Assembly: GCF_900156345.1 (NCBI RefSeq)
Contig: NZ_FTPP01000001.1
Span: 248,001 to 312,000, forward strand
Reading direction: 5' to 3'
DNA length: 64,000 nucleotides
From: Pontibacter indicus
GTDB taxonomy: Bacteria > Bacteroidota > Bacteroidia > Cytophagales > Hymenobacteraceae
This document shows, piece after piece, positions 54,370-62,881 of the stretch. Below the pieces are notes generated by a model, which saw only the letters and a list, made by a program, of their open reading frames with translations, was not told the origin of the DNA and did no database searches. The translations under genes were made by a program, and so were the position numbers. The first letter of the stretch is position 1. Each line of letters begins with the position of its first letter.

Positions 54370-54843
54370 ATGAAAAAAGCAATCGTTTATTTTATAGCTC
54401 CTGCCATGCTGCTGATGACCTCCTGCAGCAGCGAGGAGGGACAAAGTGCGCAGACGCAGGCAACACCTGTGGAGGCAAGTGTACCGCAAGAGAGTGCTGC
54501 CAGTCAAATGCATGCTACTCATGTAGTAGCTAATCAGGCAACAATTACGAGTCTGCCAGCCATGGCTGAGGGAGGCCTGCCAAAAGAACTGGTTTGCATG
54601 GTGAACAACGCCTACATGGGCAAAGACCAGTTCCTGGTTGAGTTTGAAGGCAAGCAGTATTATGGCTGCTGTGAAATGTGCGTGAAGACAATTCAGAATC
54701 AAAAACAGGTACGCGTCGCGCTGGATCCCTTTACCGGAAAAGAGGTAGATAAAGCTGCCGCCTTTATAGCCCTGAAGCCTGGCAGCAACAGCGATGTGCT
54801 ATACTTTGAGTCGGAAGAGAACTACAGGAAATTTATTAATTAA
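54370..54843 (+). CDS. Cys-rich lipoprotein, possible metal-binding (YHS/TRASH-like) C-terminal domain
   Basis: 157 residues from ATG 54370 (frame opens at 54355). Lipoprotein signal ends LLMTSC. A low-complexity Gln/Ala/Thr linker follows, then a compact domain with LVCMVNNAYMGKDQF and YYGCCEMCVKTI, whose cysteines (one in the first block, CCxxC in the second) recall TRASH/YHS metal sites; the closing block VLYFESEENYRKFIN fits that fold too. Related Bacteroidota lipoproteins are sometimes called MlpB. Probably a periplasmic copper or other soft-metal binding protein; this is inference. Terminator downstream. Confidence 0.72.
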   Translation: MKKAIVYFIAPAMLLMTSCSSEEGQSAQTQATPVEASVPQESAASQMHATHVVANQATITSLPAMAEGGLPKELVCMVNNAYMGKDQFLVEFEGKQYYGCCEMCVKTIQNQKQVRVALDPFTGKEVDKAAAFIALKPGSNSDVLYFESEENYRKFIN

Positions 54844-54879
54844 AGCAATACAGTAACTTCGGTTGCCAGCAAACAGATG

Positions 54880-54913
54880 AAAAGCCGCTTCGGGTATACC
54901 TGAAGCGGCTTTT
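54880..54913 (+). terminator. Intrinsic terminator whose loop is the TATACCT word
   Basis: AAAAGCCGCTTC (54880-54891) pairs with GAAGCGGCTTTT (54902-54913). The 10-nt loop is GGGTATACCT, itself near-palindromic. T-run follows on plus. Ends the DUF983-peptide-lipoprotein run. Confidence 0.88.
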
Positions 54914-55084
54914 GTTATTTATCTCGTCAACTCACGTAAGACAGAAGGAAACACCAGGCTCATTATGAGAAAAATCAGGTATAGGTAGGGAAAATAAGAA
55001 TAGCTGCCTTTCAGAAAATGCACTTAGTAACTGCACTGGCCGCAAGGCGTTGATAGTATAGTACTTCACTTTATTTTTTGGCTG

Positions 55085-55765
55085 ATGAGAAGGAGGATGG
55101 TATTCGGTTTCAGGTTCAGTCTGATACTTATACTCTTTATACTCCCTGCTTTTAGATGTGATGCGCAGGTTCTATCAGGGGAAGTATTTGCGGGTACAGC
55201 CTGGAATTTACCCACAAACTTAAAAATAAAGCAGCCCGGCGAAAACGACATTGTTTTTAAAGCCCGCTACCGCACAAGGCCCTTCGTAGGCTCACCGTAC
55301 TATGCCTACCGGGTTGGTTTCCAGCAATGGTCGCTGGAGCTGGTTCACCACAAACTATACCTTCAGAATCCGCCTCCGGAGATTGAGCACTTTGAGGTTT
55401 CGCACGGGTATAACATGGTCATGCTGAGCAGAGCGCTGTCCTATATGCAAAACCCATCTCTTTTCAGGCTTGGCTTCGGTATAGTAGTTGGCCATCCGGA
55501 GGGGAGCATAAGAGGGAGGAAAATCAATCCGGTGAAAAGTTTGCTTGGAGGCGGCTATCATCTTTCAGGTATAAGTTTTCAAGCCTCCATTGGCCCACAA
55601 CTGAAAATCACGGATCATTGGTTTTTCCGGCCCGAAGCTAAGCTGACTGCCGCCTGGGCACGGTTTCCTTTAGTGGGAGGTGGATCTGCACGTGTACCTA
55701 ATATTGCCTTTCATACCTTGGTGGGGGTGGGTTACCAGGGGAGCTATAAAGGAGCTGCCAGGTAG
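55085..55765 (+). CDS. Exported protein of unknown family, probable outer-membrane barrel
   Basis: 226 residues with a signal peptide of about 28 residues (FSLILILFILPAFRCDAQ). The mature part alternates polar and aromatic residues in short strands (YAYRVGFQQWSLELVHHKLY, LFRLGFGIVVGH, ISFQASIGPQLKI) and ends near HTLVGVGYQGSY, consistent with a small outer-membrane beta-barrel. No domain recognised. Two ATGs (55085 and 55097) are possible. AAGGAGG lies directly before the second. It stands alone. Confidence 0.6.
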   Translation: MRRRMVFGFRFSLILILFILPAFRCDAQVLSGEVFAGTAWNLPTNLKIKQPGENDIVFKARYRTRPFVGSPYYAYRVGFQQWSLELVHHKLYLQNPPPEIEHFEVSHGYNMVMLSRALSYMQNPSLFRLGFGIVVGHPEGSIRGRKINPVKSLLGGGYHLSGISFQASIGPQLKITDHWFFRPEAKLTAAWARFPLVGGGSARVPNIAFHTLVGVGYQGSYKGAAR

Positions 55766-56155
55766 GATTTCGTATCGACCTAAGACATGGGTAATTTGCT
55801 GCACGTTCACACAGCCTTGCTTACATAGAATAAAGTGTTCACTCAAAGCCGCCGAAAAGCTACCTTTCGTTTTTTTTCGGATGCCCGAAATAGCATAAGA
55901 ATCGTAAAAATATCTGTTGCGCACGTTAAAGTGCGTTTCAGAAACTGTCCTCCTGTATCCGCAGACTGCTTCAATCAGTTTACAACACCCTGTTCTTCAA
56001 CAGCTGTAACCGTCTTATAACGATACAGCCGCAACGAAGAGATTATACCCTACGCCCCCTGGATAGCAATTTACTTATCAATCGCATGTGAGAGCCACTT
56101 TGCTTCTTACCTTGATGCCCGAACCTTCCAGTTGAAAAATGAAATAACCTAGGGT
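55766..56155. other. Intergenic region before the sulfatase
   Basis: No convincing gene. A small inverted repeat CGCAC...GTGCG (55920-55935) is the only structure noted. The start of the sulfatase operon transcript should be in its right part. Confidence 0.4.
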
Positions 56156-57952
56156 ATGATAAAAGTATCCTTTCTGCTTTACCTGCTTTGCGCCGGTTTA
56201 CTTTTTACGACGGGTTCCTGCGGAAACCGTAAATCGCAGGACGAAAACGAAGTCAAAACTGATACTGACTCCGAGGTATCTACTGGCCGCAACAGGCCGA
56301 ACATCCTCCTGATCGTGGTGGACGACCTGGGTTATTCGGACCTGTCGCCTTTTGGCGGTGAGATCCGCACGCCCAATGTGCAGCGCTTGGCCGATAATGG
56401 GTTGATTGTGCAGCATTGCTATACCACACCGCTCTGCGCGCCCTCACGGGCCATGTTCATGTCCGGTATGGACAACCACATCAGCGGTGTAGGTGCTATG
56501 CCTCCCTTTCAGGCAGCCAGCCAATACATGCAGCCCGGTTACGAAGGGTACCTGAACGACCGGGTGATGACCCTGCCTGAAGTACTGCGGGAAAATGGCT
56601 ACCATACCTACATGAGCGGCAAGTGGCACCTGGGGCACGAGGAGGGCAGGCGGCCGTTTGAAGAAGGCTTTGAACGCAGCTTCTCTTTCCTGGGCGGAGG
56701 GGTGAGCCACTTCAACAACATGTTCCCCTTGGGCCCGGAGGAAGTGATACACACCGTGTACTACGAAGACAGCGTGCAGGTGGAAAAACTGCCGGATGAT
56801 TTTTATTCATCCGACTACTACGCCGATAAAATGATCCAGTACATCACCGAGCAAAAAGACGAGGCGCCTTTCTTCGGTTACCTGGCTTTTACCGCCCCCC
56901 ACGACCCGCTGCATGTGCCCGACGACTGGATGGACAAGTATAAAGGCGCTTACGACAAAGGCTACGATGCCATTCGCCAAGTACGGATGGACAACATGAA
57001 AAAGCTGGGCCTTATTCCTAAAGACCTTCCAATGAACCAGGGCTCAGGTGATTTTAAAAAGTGGAATCAGCTCTCAGCGCAGGAGAAAAAGCTGCAAGCC
57101 CGCCGCATGGAACTTTACGCCGCTATGCTGGAGATCATGGACCTGAACATCGGCCGCGTGCTGGATGCCCTGCAAAAGGCAGGCAAACTGGAAAACACGC
57201 TGGTCCTGCTGATCGGTGACAACGGGGCCAACCCCAAAGACCCTTCTTTCTACAAAACCAACATGAAGCCCTTTAATAACAGTCTGGAGAACCTGGGGAA
57301 ACCAAACTCTTTTGTTTCCTTGGAAGGTGGATGGGCAGAGGTGACCGCTACGCCCTATTCATACTTCAAAACCACCACGGGTGAGGGTGGCGTTCGGGTC
57401 CCATTCATCATCTCCGGGCCAGGTGTAACCAGAAGCGGAATAGACCCCACCAACCAGATTCTCGGAACGGACATCATGCCAACCCTGCTGGAGATCACAG
57501 GCATCAAGCGACCAGATACCTACAAAAACAACAAGCTGGCGGAGATGACGGGCAAATCTTTTGCGGGTATGATGGATGATGGGAATAGTGAAGTACGTGA
57601 CGGGAAAACCGGTTTTGGGATTGAAAGCCTCGAAAATAAAGCCTATATCAAAGGGGATTGGAAGATCCGGCTCATCATGCCGCCCTTCGGAGACGGAAAC
57701 ACCTGGCAGCTCTTCAATTTGCAGGACGATCCGAGGGAACAGCGCGACCTTGCGGAGCAAAACCAGGACAAACTGAATGAACTGCTCGGTGACTGGAGCA
57801 CTTACACCCAGGCGGTAGGCTATATTCGGTACAATGGGGGCAGGGCGTACGAAGTGCTGGGGCCAAAGAACTTCTTTAAATCTGAGCTGGATTCTGCGAA
57901 CCGTGAACTGCTTGAGAAAGCAAAAATGAATATGGTTCGAGGGGGAGAGTAG
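56156..57952 (+). CDS. Type I sulfatase (arylsulfatase family), lipoprotein
   Basis: 598 residues. Signal with lipobox-like TTGSC. The S1 sulfatase core has the metal-binding start NILLIVVDDLGYSD, the modification site LCAPSRA (CxPxR, Cys converted to formylglycine), SGKWHLGH and LLIGDNGANP. It removes sulfate esters from an aryl or sugar substrate. The next gene encodes a formylglycine-generating enzyme with intact cysteines, the expected activating partner. The C-terminal FNLQDDPREQRDL is also family-typical. Not part of a SusC/D locus here, so the substrate is open. Confidence 0.94.
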   Translation: MIKVSFLLYLLCAGLLFTTGSCGNRKSQDENEVKTDTDSEVSTGRNRPNILLIVVDDLGYSDLSPFGGEIRTPNVQRLADNGLIVQHCYTTPLCAPSRAMFMSGMDNHISGVGAMPPFQAASQYMQPGYEGYLNDRVMTLPEVLRENGYHTYMSGKWHLGHEEGRRPFEEGFERSFSFLGGGVSHFNNMFPLGPEEVIHTVYYEDSVQVEKLPDDFYSSDYYADKMIQYITEQKDEAPFFGYLAFTAPHDPLHVPDDWMDKYKGAYDKGYDAIRQVRMDNMKKLGLIPKDLPMNQGSGDFKKWNQLSAQEKKLQARRMELYAAMLEIMDLNIGRVLDALQKAGKLENTLVLLIGDNGANPKDPSFYKTNMKPFNNSLENLGKPNSFVSLEGGWAEVTATPYSYFKTTTGEGGVRVPFIISGPGVTRSGIDPTNQILGTDIMPTLLEITGIKRPDTYKNNKLAEMTGKSFAGMMDDGNSEVRDGKTGFGIESLENKAYIKGDWKIRLIMPPFGDGNTWQLFNLQDDPREQRDLAEQNQDKLNELLGDWSTYTQAVGYIRYNGGRAYEVLGPKNFFKSELDSANRELLEKAKMNMVRGGE

Positions 57953-58001
57953 CTTTAGGGATAACTTCCAAAAGCTCTTTTACAAAAATTGGACTTCGCA
58001 C

Positions 58002-59129
58002 ATGTTGATTTCTGCAACACGAGTCTTACATATTTTCTGCAGCATGTTTTGCCTAGCGGTCTCTTGCCGGCAGGGAAGCCTGCAAGAAGAGAAGACTGTT
58101 TCGGCGACTGGGGAACCGACCTCCTGCCATGAAAATCTGCCATCCCGGTTTGCAACAACCGGCCAGTTGGTGCCTGCTAAAGCTGGCGAGGTTTCGCACG
58201 AAAGGATGGTATGGGTTGAAGGAGGGACCTTCTACATGGGCGCTGCCGACGCGGAAGGAAGGCAGGATGAATACCCGCTACACCCAGTGACAGTGGAAGG
58301 CTTCTGGATGGACGCCACCGAAGTGACCAACGCGCAGTTTGCCCGCTTTGTAGAAGCCACCGGCTACGTGACTACGGCCGAACGGGCGCCGGATTGGGAG
58401 AAACTCAAAAAGCAGCTGCCAACGGGCACCCCGAAACCTGCCGATAGCCTGCTCGTCGCAGCCTCGCTGGTCTTTACGCCACCCGACCATGCTGTTGGTC
58501 TACAGGACGCACGGCAATGGTGGTCCTGGAAAAAAGGGGCTGACTGGCGGCACCCGCAGGGGCCAGGGAGCAGTATAGCAGGCAAAGAAAATCTGCCGGT
58601 GGTGCAGGTGTCGTGGGAGGATGCGGTGGCTTATGCCACCTGGGCCGGCAAGCGCCTGCCCACGGAGGCAGAATGGGAATTTGCGGCACGGGGAGGAGCC
58701 AAAAACCAGCCATACCCTTGGGGAGCGGAGCCGCCAGAGAAAGGCAAGCCGAAGACCAATACCTGGCAGGGGAAGTTTCCAATTCAAAACAGCGGTTGGG
58801 ATCAGTATACCGGCTTAGCTCCGGTCAGTTCATTTGCTCCCAATGCCTTTGGCTTATACGATATGGCCGGGAATGTATGGGAGTGGTGTGCCGACTGGTA
58901 CGATCCAACCTATTACAGCAACTCTCCAGTCAAACCCATGGCAAACCCGAAAGGACCAGTCGTTAGTTTCGACCCCATGGAGTCCTCTGTTCCTAAAAAA
59001 GTGATGCGAGGCGGTTCTTTTATGTGCAATGCTTCGTATTGCCTGGGCTACAGAGTATCGGCCCGGATGAAATCCTCACCTGATACCGGGCTCGAGAATA
59101 CGGGTTTCCGGTGCGTTTCTTCGCAGTGA
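58002..59129 (+). CDS. Formylglycine-generating enzyme family protein, lipoprotein
   Basis: 375 residues. N-terminal lipoprotein-like signal (FCLAVSC). FGE/SUMF1 domain begins MVWVEGGTFYMGAAD and shows GFWMDATEVTNAQFARFVE, RLPTEAEWEFAARGG, YDMAGNVWEWCADWY and the end block MRGGSFMCNASYC. The two cysteines Cys342 and Cys347 have the spacing of the copper-binding catalytic pair of true FGEs, so it is probably active and not a cysteine-less paralogue. It sits 49 bp after the sulfatase, which it would activate; both proteins are predicted in the same compartment. Confidence 0.93.
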   Translation: MLISATRVLHIFCSMFCLAVSCRQGSLQEEKTVSATGEPTSCHENLPSRFATTGQLVPAKAGEVSHERMVWVEGGTFYMGAADAEGRQDEYPLHPVTVEGFWMDATEVTNAQFARFVEATGYVTTAERAPDWEKLKKQLPTGTPKPADSLLVAASLVFTPPDHAVGLQDARQWWSWKKGADWRHPQGPGSSIAGKENLPVVQVSWEDAVAYATWAGKRLPTEAEWEFAARGGAKNQPYPWGAEPPEKGKPKTNTWQGKFPIQNSGWDQYTGLAPVSSFAPNAFGLYDMAGNVWEWCADWYDPTYYSNSPVKPMANPKGPVVSFDPMESSVPKKVMRGGSFMCNASYCLGYRVSARMKSSPDTGLENTGFRCVSSQ

Positions 59130-59465
59130 GCAGTAGCAATCACCGCTCGGCTTCAACATTTCATTCTCCCAATCAAAGACCAGATACCATGTGTACAACT
59201 GACTCCTGAGCAGAAGGCACGCACTGAATCCAAGTTTCTGAAAGAGGTCGGATACCTACTGGCTATACCTCCCACCTAGAGGGCAATCGAACTGATATTG
59301 GCAAACCCACACAAAGTATAACCGACACTGGCCAAGAGTTAGCCAATGCATCACACCTCTTACTTAATCGACACGGGTTGATAAACATTTATTTAAACCA
59401 AATGCATTGGCATTCGCTACTTTATTAAGTAGTATTACTCTGTCTAAACCAACAAATTAAAACTT
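59130..59465. other. Intergenic region between FGE and DinB genes
   Basis: No coding frame stands out. Contains a TATACCT word at about 59262. AT-rich towards the DinB start. Promoter not located. Confidence 0.4.
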
Positions 59466-59963
59466 ATGGAACTTATCAAAAAGCTTTTGAAGGAAATCGA
59501 GGAAGAAGGGCAGAAAACCCGCAAAATGCTAACTATCATACCAGACGATAAATATGATTGGCGGCCTCATCCCAAAAGCATGCCTGTAAAAGACCTCGCA
59601 CTGCACATTGCTGATCTGCCCACCTGGGTAACCTTAGCTGTTACAACTGATGAGCTCGACTTCGCTGCCAATCCTTACAACCCTGGGAATGTAAATAACA
59701 CCGAGGAGCTCTTAACGCTGTTTGAGAAAAACCTGACAAAGGCCAAAGCAGATATGGAGCAGGCAACAGAAGCGCAACTGGAAGGGCCCTGGACGTTGCG
59801 TAACGGTTCTGTTGTGTACATGACCCTATCGAAGTATGAAACCATACGCCATGCGCTGGCGCAAACCATCCACCACAGGGCGCAGCTTGGCTTATACCTG
59901 CGCTTGCTGAACATTCCAATCCCGGGTAGCTACGGACCAAGTGCCGACGAGCAGGGCCTGTAG
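59466..59963 (+). CDS. DinB-family (DUF664-like) four-helix protein
   Basis: 165 residues. Predicted four-helix bundle; possible metal-ligand histidines are in DLALHIADLP and in TIHHRAQLGLYLR, the pattern of DinB/YfiT-like thiol transferases and hydrolases. RPHPKSMPVKDLALHI and FEKNLTKAKADMEQ are typical. It is cytoplasmic. Substrate unknown. It ends before a bidirectional terminator that separates it from ilvA. Confidence 0.88.
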   Translation: MELIKKLLKEIEEEGQKTRKMLTIIPDDKYDWRPHPKSMPVKDLALHIADLPTWVTLAVTTDELDFAANPYNPGNVNNTEELLTLFEKNLTKAKADMEQATEAQLEGPWTLRNGSVVYMTLSKYETIRHALAQTIHHRAQLGLYLRLLNIPIPGSYGPSADEQGL

Positions 59964-60134
59964 ACAACCACCTTGGCCGTTTTGACAAGTGAGTTTCGTC
60001 TCCGGATGTCGGACTGATTAATTTCTCCGCCTTGAAATAGGTTGACTAAGCGTCCTTAATCGTATTGACTTCTGGTGGTCCGGCAGTAGTGAAGTCTCTA
60101 TTTCGGCAACTGGATAGTATTCGAAATAAAATAA

Positions 60135-60166
60135 AAAAGCCTCTCAGTGTTAACTGAGAGGCTTTT
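60135..60166. terminator. Bidirectional intrinsic terminator between DinB and ilvA
   Basis: AAAAGCCTCTCAGT (60135-60148) pairs with ACTGAGAGGCTTTT (60153-60166), 14 bp with a 4-nt loop, A and T runs on both sides. The remaining gap (59964-60310) has no other gene-like content. Confidence 0.9.
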
Positions 60167-60310
60167 GTGTAGGCCAAAGGATGGAATTATCGAACCATTT
60201 CTACCATGATATAACCTTATTGGATAGAATTATCGCGATATCGCGATTTAAATCCTTGAGATACTATTTATGGTAAAGCTCATTTTGAATTTTAATTGCA
60301 AGAGTTACAA

Positions 60311-61552
60311 CTATAGGGCCAACAGGTTGAACAGACTTTGCTTGTTGTTCAGGTAAACAAAGGTGTAGCCATTGCGCAACATCTTTTTCTCTACCAGTTC
60401 AAAGTGCTCTTTTTCTTTTACCTCAATGGCTATCACAACAGCACCTGTTTCGCGGCTATGTTTTTTTACATACTGAAAATAAGTAATGTCGTCTGTCGGG
60501 CTCAAGGTATTATCTAGAAATTCGCGTAAGGCACCGGCGCGTTGCGGGAAGTTCACCACAAAGTAATGCTTTAGGCCCTCATACAACATACTGCGCTCTT
60601 TAATCTCTTCCATCCGGGTAATGTCGTTATTGCTGCCGCTTACTACGCACACCACGTTTTTATCTTTTAACGCAGAGGCATAAATTTCCAGGGCTGCAAT
60701 CGTAAGGGCTCCGGCGGGTTCCACTACCATCGCTTCTTCGTTATACAAACGCAACATGGTGGTGCACACTTGGCCCTCGGGCACCGGCACTACTTCATGC
60801 AACCTGGTTTTACAGATCTCAAAAGGAAGATCACCCACACGTTTTACGGCCGCACCATCTACAAACTTATCAATTTCCTGTAAAGTAGTGTTCTCACCGT
60901 TCCGGATAGAAGTCAGCATCGAAAGTGCACCCTGTGGCTCCACGCCAATTATCCTGGTTTCCGGGCTTAGTTCGCTGAATACCGCGCATATACCCGCCGC
61001 CAAACCGCCCCCGCCAATAGGTACAAACAAATAATCGATGGGTGCTGTAGCATCAGCCAGAATTTCGAGGCCAATAGTGCCCTGGCCTGCAATAACCAGT
61101 TCGTCGTCAAAAGGGTGGATAAAGGTCATCTGGTTTTCTTCGCAGTACTGGCGTGCCGTATCAGAAGCATCATTAAACGTGTCACCTATCAGCACCACTT
61201 CTACATTGTCTTTTCCAAACAATCTTACCTGTTTCACTTTCTGGAATGGGGTAGTCTGGGGCATAAAAATTACTGCCGAAATATTTAATTTCCGGCAGGC
61301 ATACGCTACACCCTGCGCATGATTTCCAGCACTGGCACATACCACACCCCGGCTTCGGTCTGCGTCAGAAAGTGAGGCTATTTTGTTGTAAGCGCCCCGT
61401 AGTTTATAAGAGCGTACAGGCTGCAGGTCTTCTCTTTTCAGGTACACCTGAGCTGCAAATTCCTCGCTCAGGTTTGTGTTTCTGGTCAGGGGCGTGTGCA
61501 GGGCTATCCCTTTCAATGTTTCCCTGGCCTCGTAAATTGTATGTAGCTGCAT
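60311..61552 (-). CDS. ilvA: Threonine ammonia-lyase (threonine deaminase)
   Basis: 413 residues from ATG 61552. A TTG 19 codons upstream opens the frame further but is unlike the family. PLP site: RSYKLRGAYNK holds the Schiff-base Lys, and the glycine loop is FVPIGGGGLAAG. SAGNHAQGVA and VSGSNNDITR are conserved. A C-terminal ACT-like regulatory region (about 320-413) suggests isoleucine feedback control. Makes 2-oxobutanoate for isoleucine. Lies 63 bp downstream of ilvC in the same run. Confidence 0.95.
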   Translation of the reverse strand: MQLHTIYEARETLKGIALHTPLTRNTNLSEEFAAQVYLKREDLQPVRSYKLRGAYNKIASLSDADRSRGVVCASAGNHAQGVAYACRKLNISAVIFMPQTTPFQKVKQVRLFGKDNVEVVLIGDTFNDASDTARQYCEENQMTFIHPFDDELVIAGQGTIGLEILADATAPIDYLFVPIGGGGLAAGICAVFSELSPETRIIGVEPQGALSMLTSIRNGENTTLQEIDKFVDGAAVKRVGDLPFEICKTRLHEVVPVPEGQVCTTMLRLYNEEAMVVEPAGALTIAALEIYASALKDKNVVCVVSGSNNDITRMEEIKERSMLYEGLKHYFVVNFPQRAGALREFLDNTLSPTDDITYFQYVKKHSRETGAVVIAIEVKEKEHFELVEKKMLRNGYTFVYLNNKQSLFNLLAL

Positions 61553-61615
61553 GTTACGTTCGATACTAAATGGTGCCAGGCGCTTCATCCCTGATGAGGC
61601 ACCTGGCAATGGTCC

Positions 61616-62659
61616 TTATTTTTTTGGTCTGAGTTGGCGCACCTGGGCTCCCGTCTGCCATAGTTCGCTGTTGCGTAGTTCGGCAAGTTCAGTTTCCAGT
61701 TTCTCGCGGTAGTCTGGCTGGCTGTTAGTGCTGATCACGATCTCGGCTTCTTTTCCGGTTGCTACGCTGTCGTATAGTTCGGTAAACAAGGGTTCGGTAG
61801 CCTCCCGGAAGCGGCCCTTCCAATCCAAAGCGCCGCGCTGGGCAGTAGTAGAGCAATTGGCATACATCCAGTCCATGCCGTTTTCGGCTACCAGAGGCAT
61901 CAGGCTTTGGGTAAGTTCTTCTACTGTTTCGTTAAACGCTTCGCTGGGGCTATGTCCTTTTTTGCGAAGCACATTGTACTGCGCTTCAAACAGGCCGGCA
62001 ATGGCTCCCATCAACACACCACGCTCCCCGGTCAGGTCGCTGTATACTTCTTTCTTAAAATCTGTCTCAAACAGGTAACCGCTCCCTATGGCTATGCCCA
62101 ATGCCAAAGCCCGCTCTTCGGCTCTGCCGCTGACGTTCTGGTACACAGCATAGCTCGAGTTCAATCCCTGTCCCTCAAGAAAAAGTGTGCGTAAAGAAGT
62201 ACCCGAGCCTTTAGGCGCCACCAGAAAGACATCCACATTAGCGGGCGGAACGATCCCGGTTTTTTCATGAAAAGTAACGCCAAATCCGTGCGAGAAGTAC
62301 AGCGCTTTCCCTTCCGTCAGGTGTTTTGATACAACCGGCCAGGCGGCAATTTGCCCGGCATCTGAAAGTAAGTTCAGTAGTATAGTTCCTCGTTGGCAGG
62401 CTTCCTCCAGTGCAAAAAGGGTTTCGCCTTCCACCCATCCGTCTTTTAAAGCTTTTTGCCACGATGCTGAATCTTTACGCTGGCCTACGATCACATTGAT
62501 CCCGTTATCGCGCAGGTTTAATGCCTGTCCCGGGCCCTGCACGCCATAGCCGAGCACGGCTATAGTTTCGTTCTTCAACACTTCCTGCGCTTTTGCAAGC
62601 GGAAATTCATCGCGGGTGACTACATTTTCCAGTTCTCCGCCAAAATTTATCTGTGCCAT
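61616..62659 (-). CDS. ilvC: Ketol-acid reductoisomerase
   Basis: 347 residues from ATG 62659 (the frame extends 27 codons from a TTG in repeat-rich DNA; rejected). N-terminal Rossmann domain with VLGYGVQGPGQALNLRDNG, then the knotted domain with SDLTGERGVLMGAIAGLFEA and the metal-site acidic residues. NADPH-dependent isomerisation/reduction of acetolactate and acetohydroxybutyrate. Class I length plus a short Bacteroidota-type C-terminal extension. Gene order ilvN-ilvC-ilvA on minus. Confidence 0.95.
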   Translation of the reverse strand: MAQINFGGELENVVTRDEFPLAKAQEVLKNETIAVLGYGVQGPGQALNLRDNGINVIVGQRKDSASWQKALKDGWVEGETLFALEEACQRGTILLNLLSDAGQIAAWPVVSKHLTEGKALYFSHGFGVTFHEKTGIVPPANVDVFLVAPKGSGTSLRTLFLEGQGLNSSYAVYQNVSGRAEERALALGIAIGSGYLFETDFKKEVYSDLTGERGVLMGAIAGLFEAQYNVLRKKGHSPSEAFNETVEELTQSLMPLVAENGMDWMYANCSTTAQRGALDWKGRFREATEPLFTELYDSVATGKEAEIVISTNSQPDYREKLETELAELRNSELWQTGAQVRQLRPKK

Positions 62660-62729
62660 TTTCTGAGTTGTTTTTAATGTTTTTTTGATTGTTTTAGTCT
62701 TCGATTTGGTTTCTAGATCACCCTCGCTC

Positions 62730-62765
62730 GCCGGAGGCAAGTGTGTGCAACTTGCGGACTCCGGC
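62730..62765. repeat. Imperfect inverted repeat in the ilvN-ilvC gap
   Basis: GCCGGAG plus GCAAGT (62730-62742) pair with ACTTGC plus CTCCGGC (62750-62755 and 62759-62765), interrupted by a 3-nt bulge, loop of 7 nt. The first of three palindromic structures packed in this gap. Confidence 0.6.
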
Positions 62766-62770
62766 CACTT

Positions 62771-62784
62771 TAAACTATAGTTTA
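62771..62784. repeat. Perfect 14-bp palindrome in the ilvN-ilvC gap
   Basis: TAAACTATAGTTTA is a perfect palindrome of AT-rich bases. It could be an operator half-site pair or part of a small mobile repeat. Confidence 0.55.
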
Positions 62785-62805
62785 GTTGAAGATCGAATCA
62801 TTAAG

Positions 62806-62824
62806 CTGTGGCAGGACGCCACAG
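62806..62824. repeat. Hairpin in the ilvN-ilvC gap
   Basis: CTGTGGC (62806-62812) pairs with GCCACAG (62818-62824), 5-nt loop AGGAC. No T-run, so it is not a standard terminator. Confidence 0.55.
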
Positions 62825-62881
62825 GTAGCTCAGCAAGCCACAACTATAGCAAGTCACGCGCATGGACGTTCGGGCCATGAA

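Larger units (their letters stand above)
19799..59894. repeat. Dispersed over-represented word AGGTATA/TATACCT
   Basis: By eye about 30 AGGTATA and 33 TATACCT on plus between 19.1 and 60.0 kb, roughly one per 650 bp, where a random word of this composition would occur about 4-5 times. The usual extended form is CAGGTATA(G/A). Examples: 20382, 24244, 28843, 29038, 30636, 33377, 39378, 49563, 54895, 59263. Copies lie in all three reading frames and in intergenic DNA. Counting was manual, so numbers are approximate. Confidence 0.75.

Noticed and set aside
19799..59894. Reading the AGGTATA word as a Chi or KOPS-type polar signal
   Set aside because: Plus and minus orientations are about equal (30 and 33) through the segment, with no skew by gene direction that I could see.
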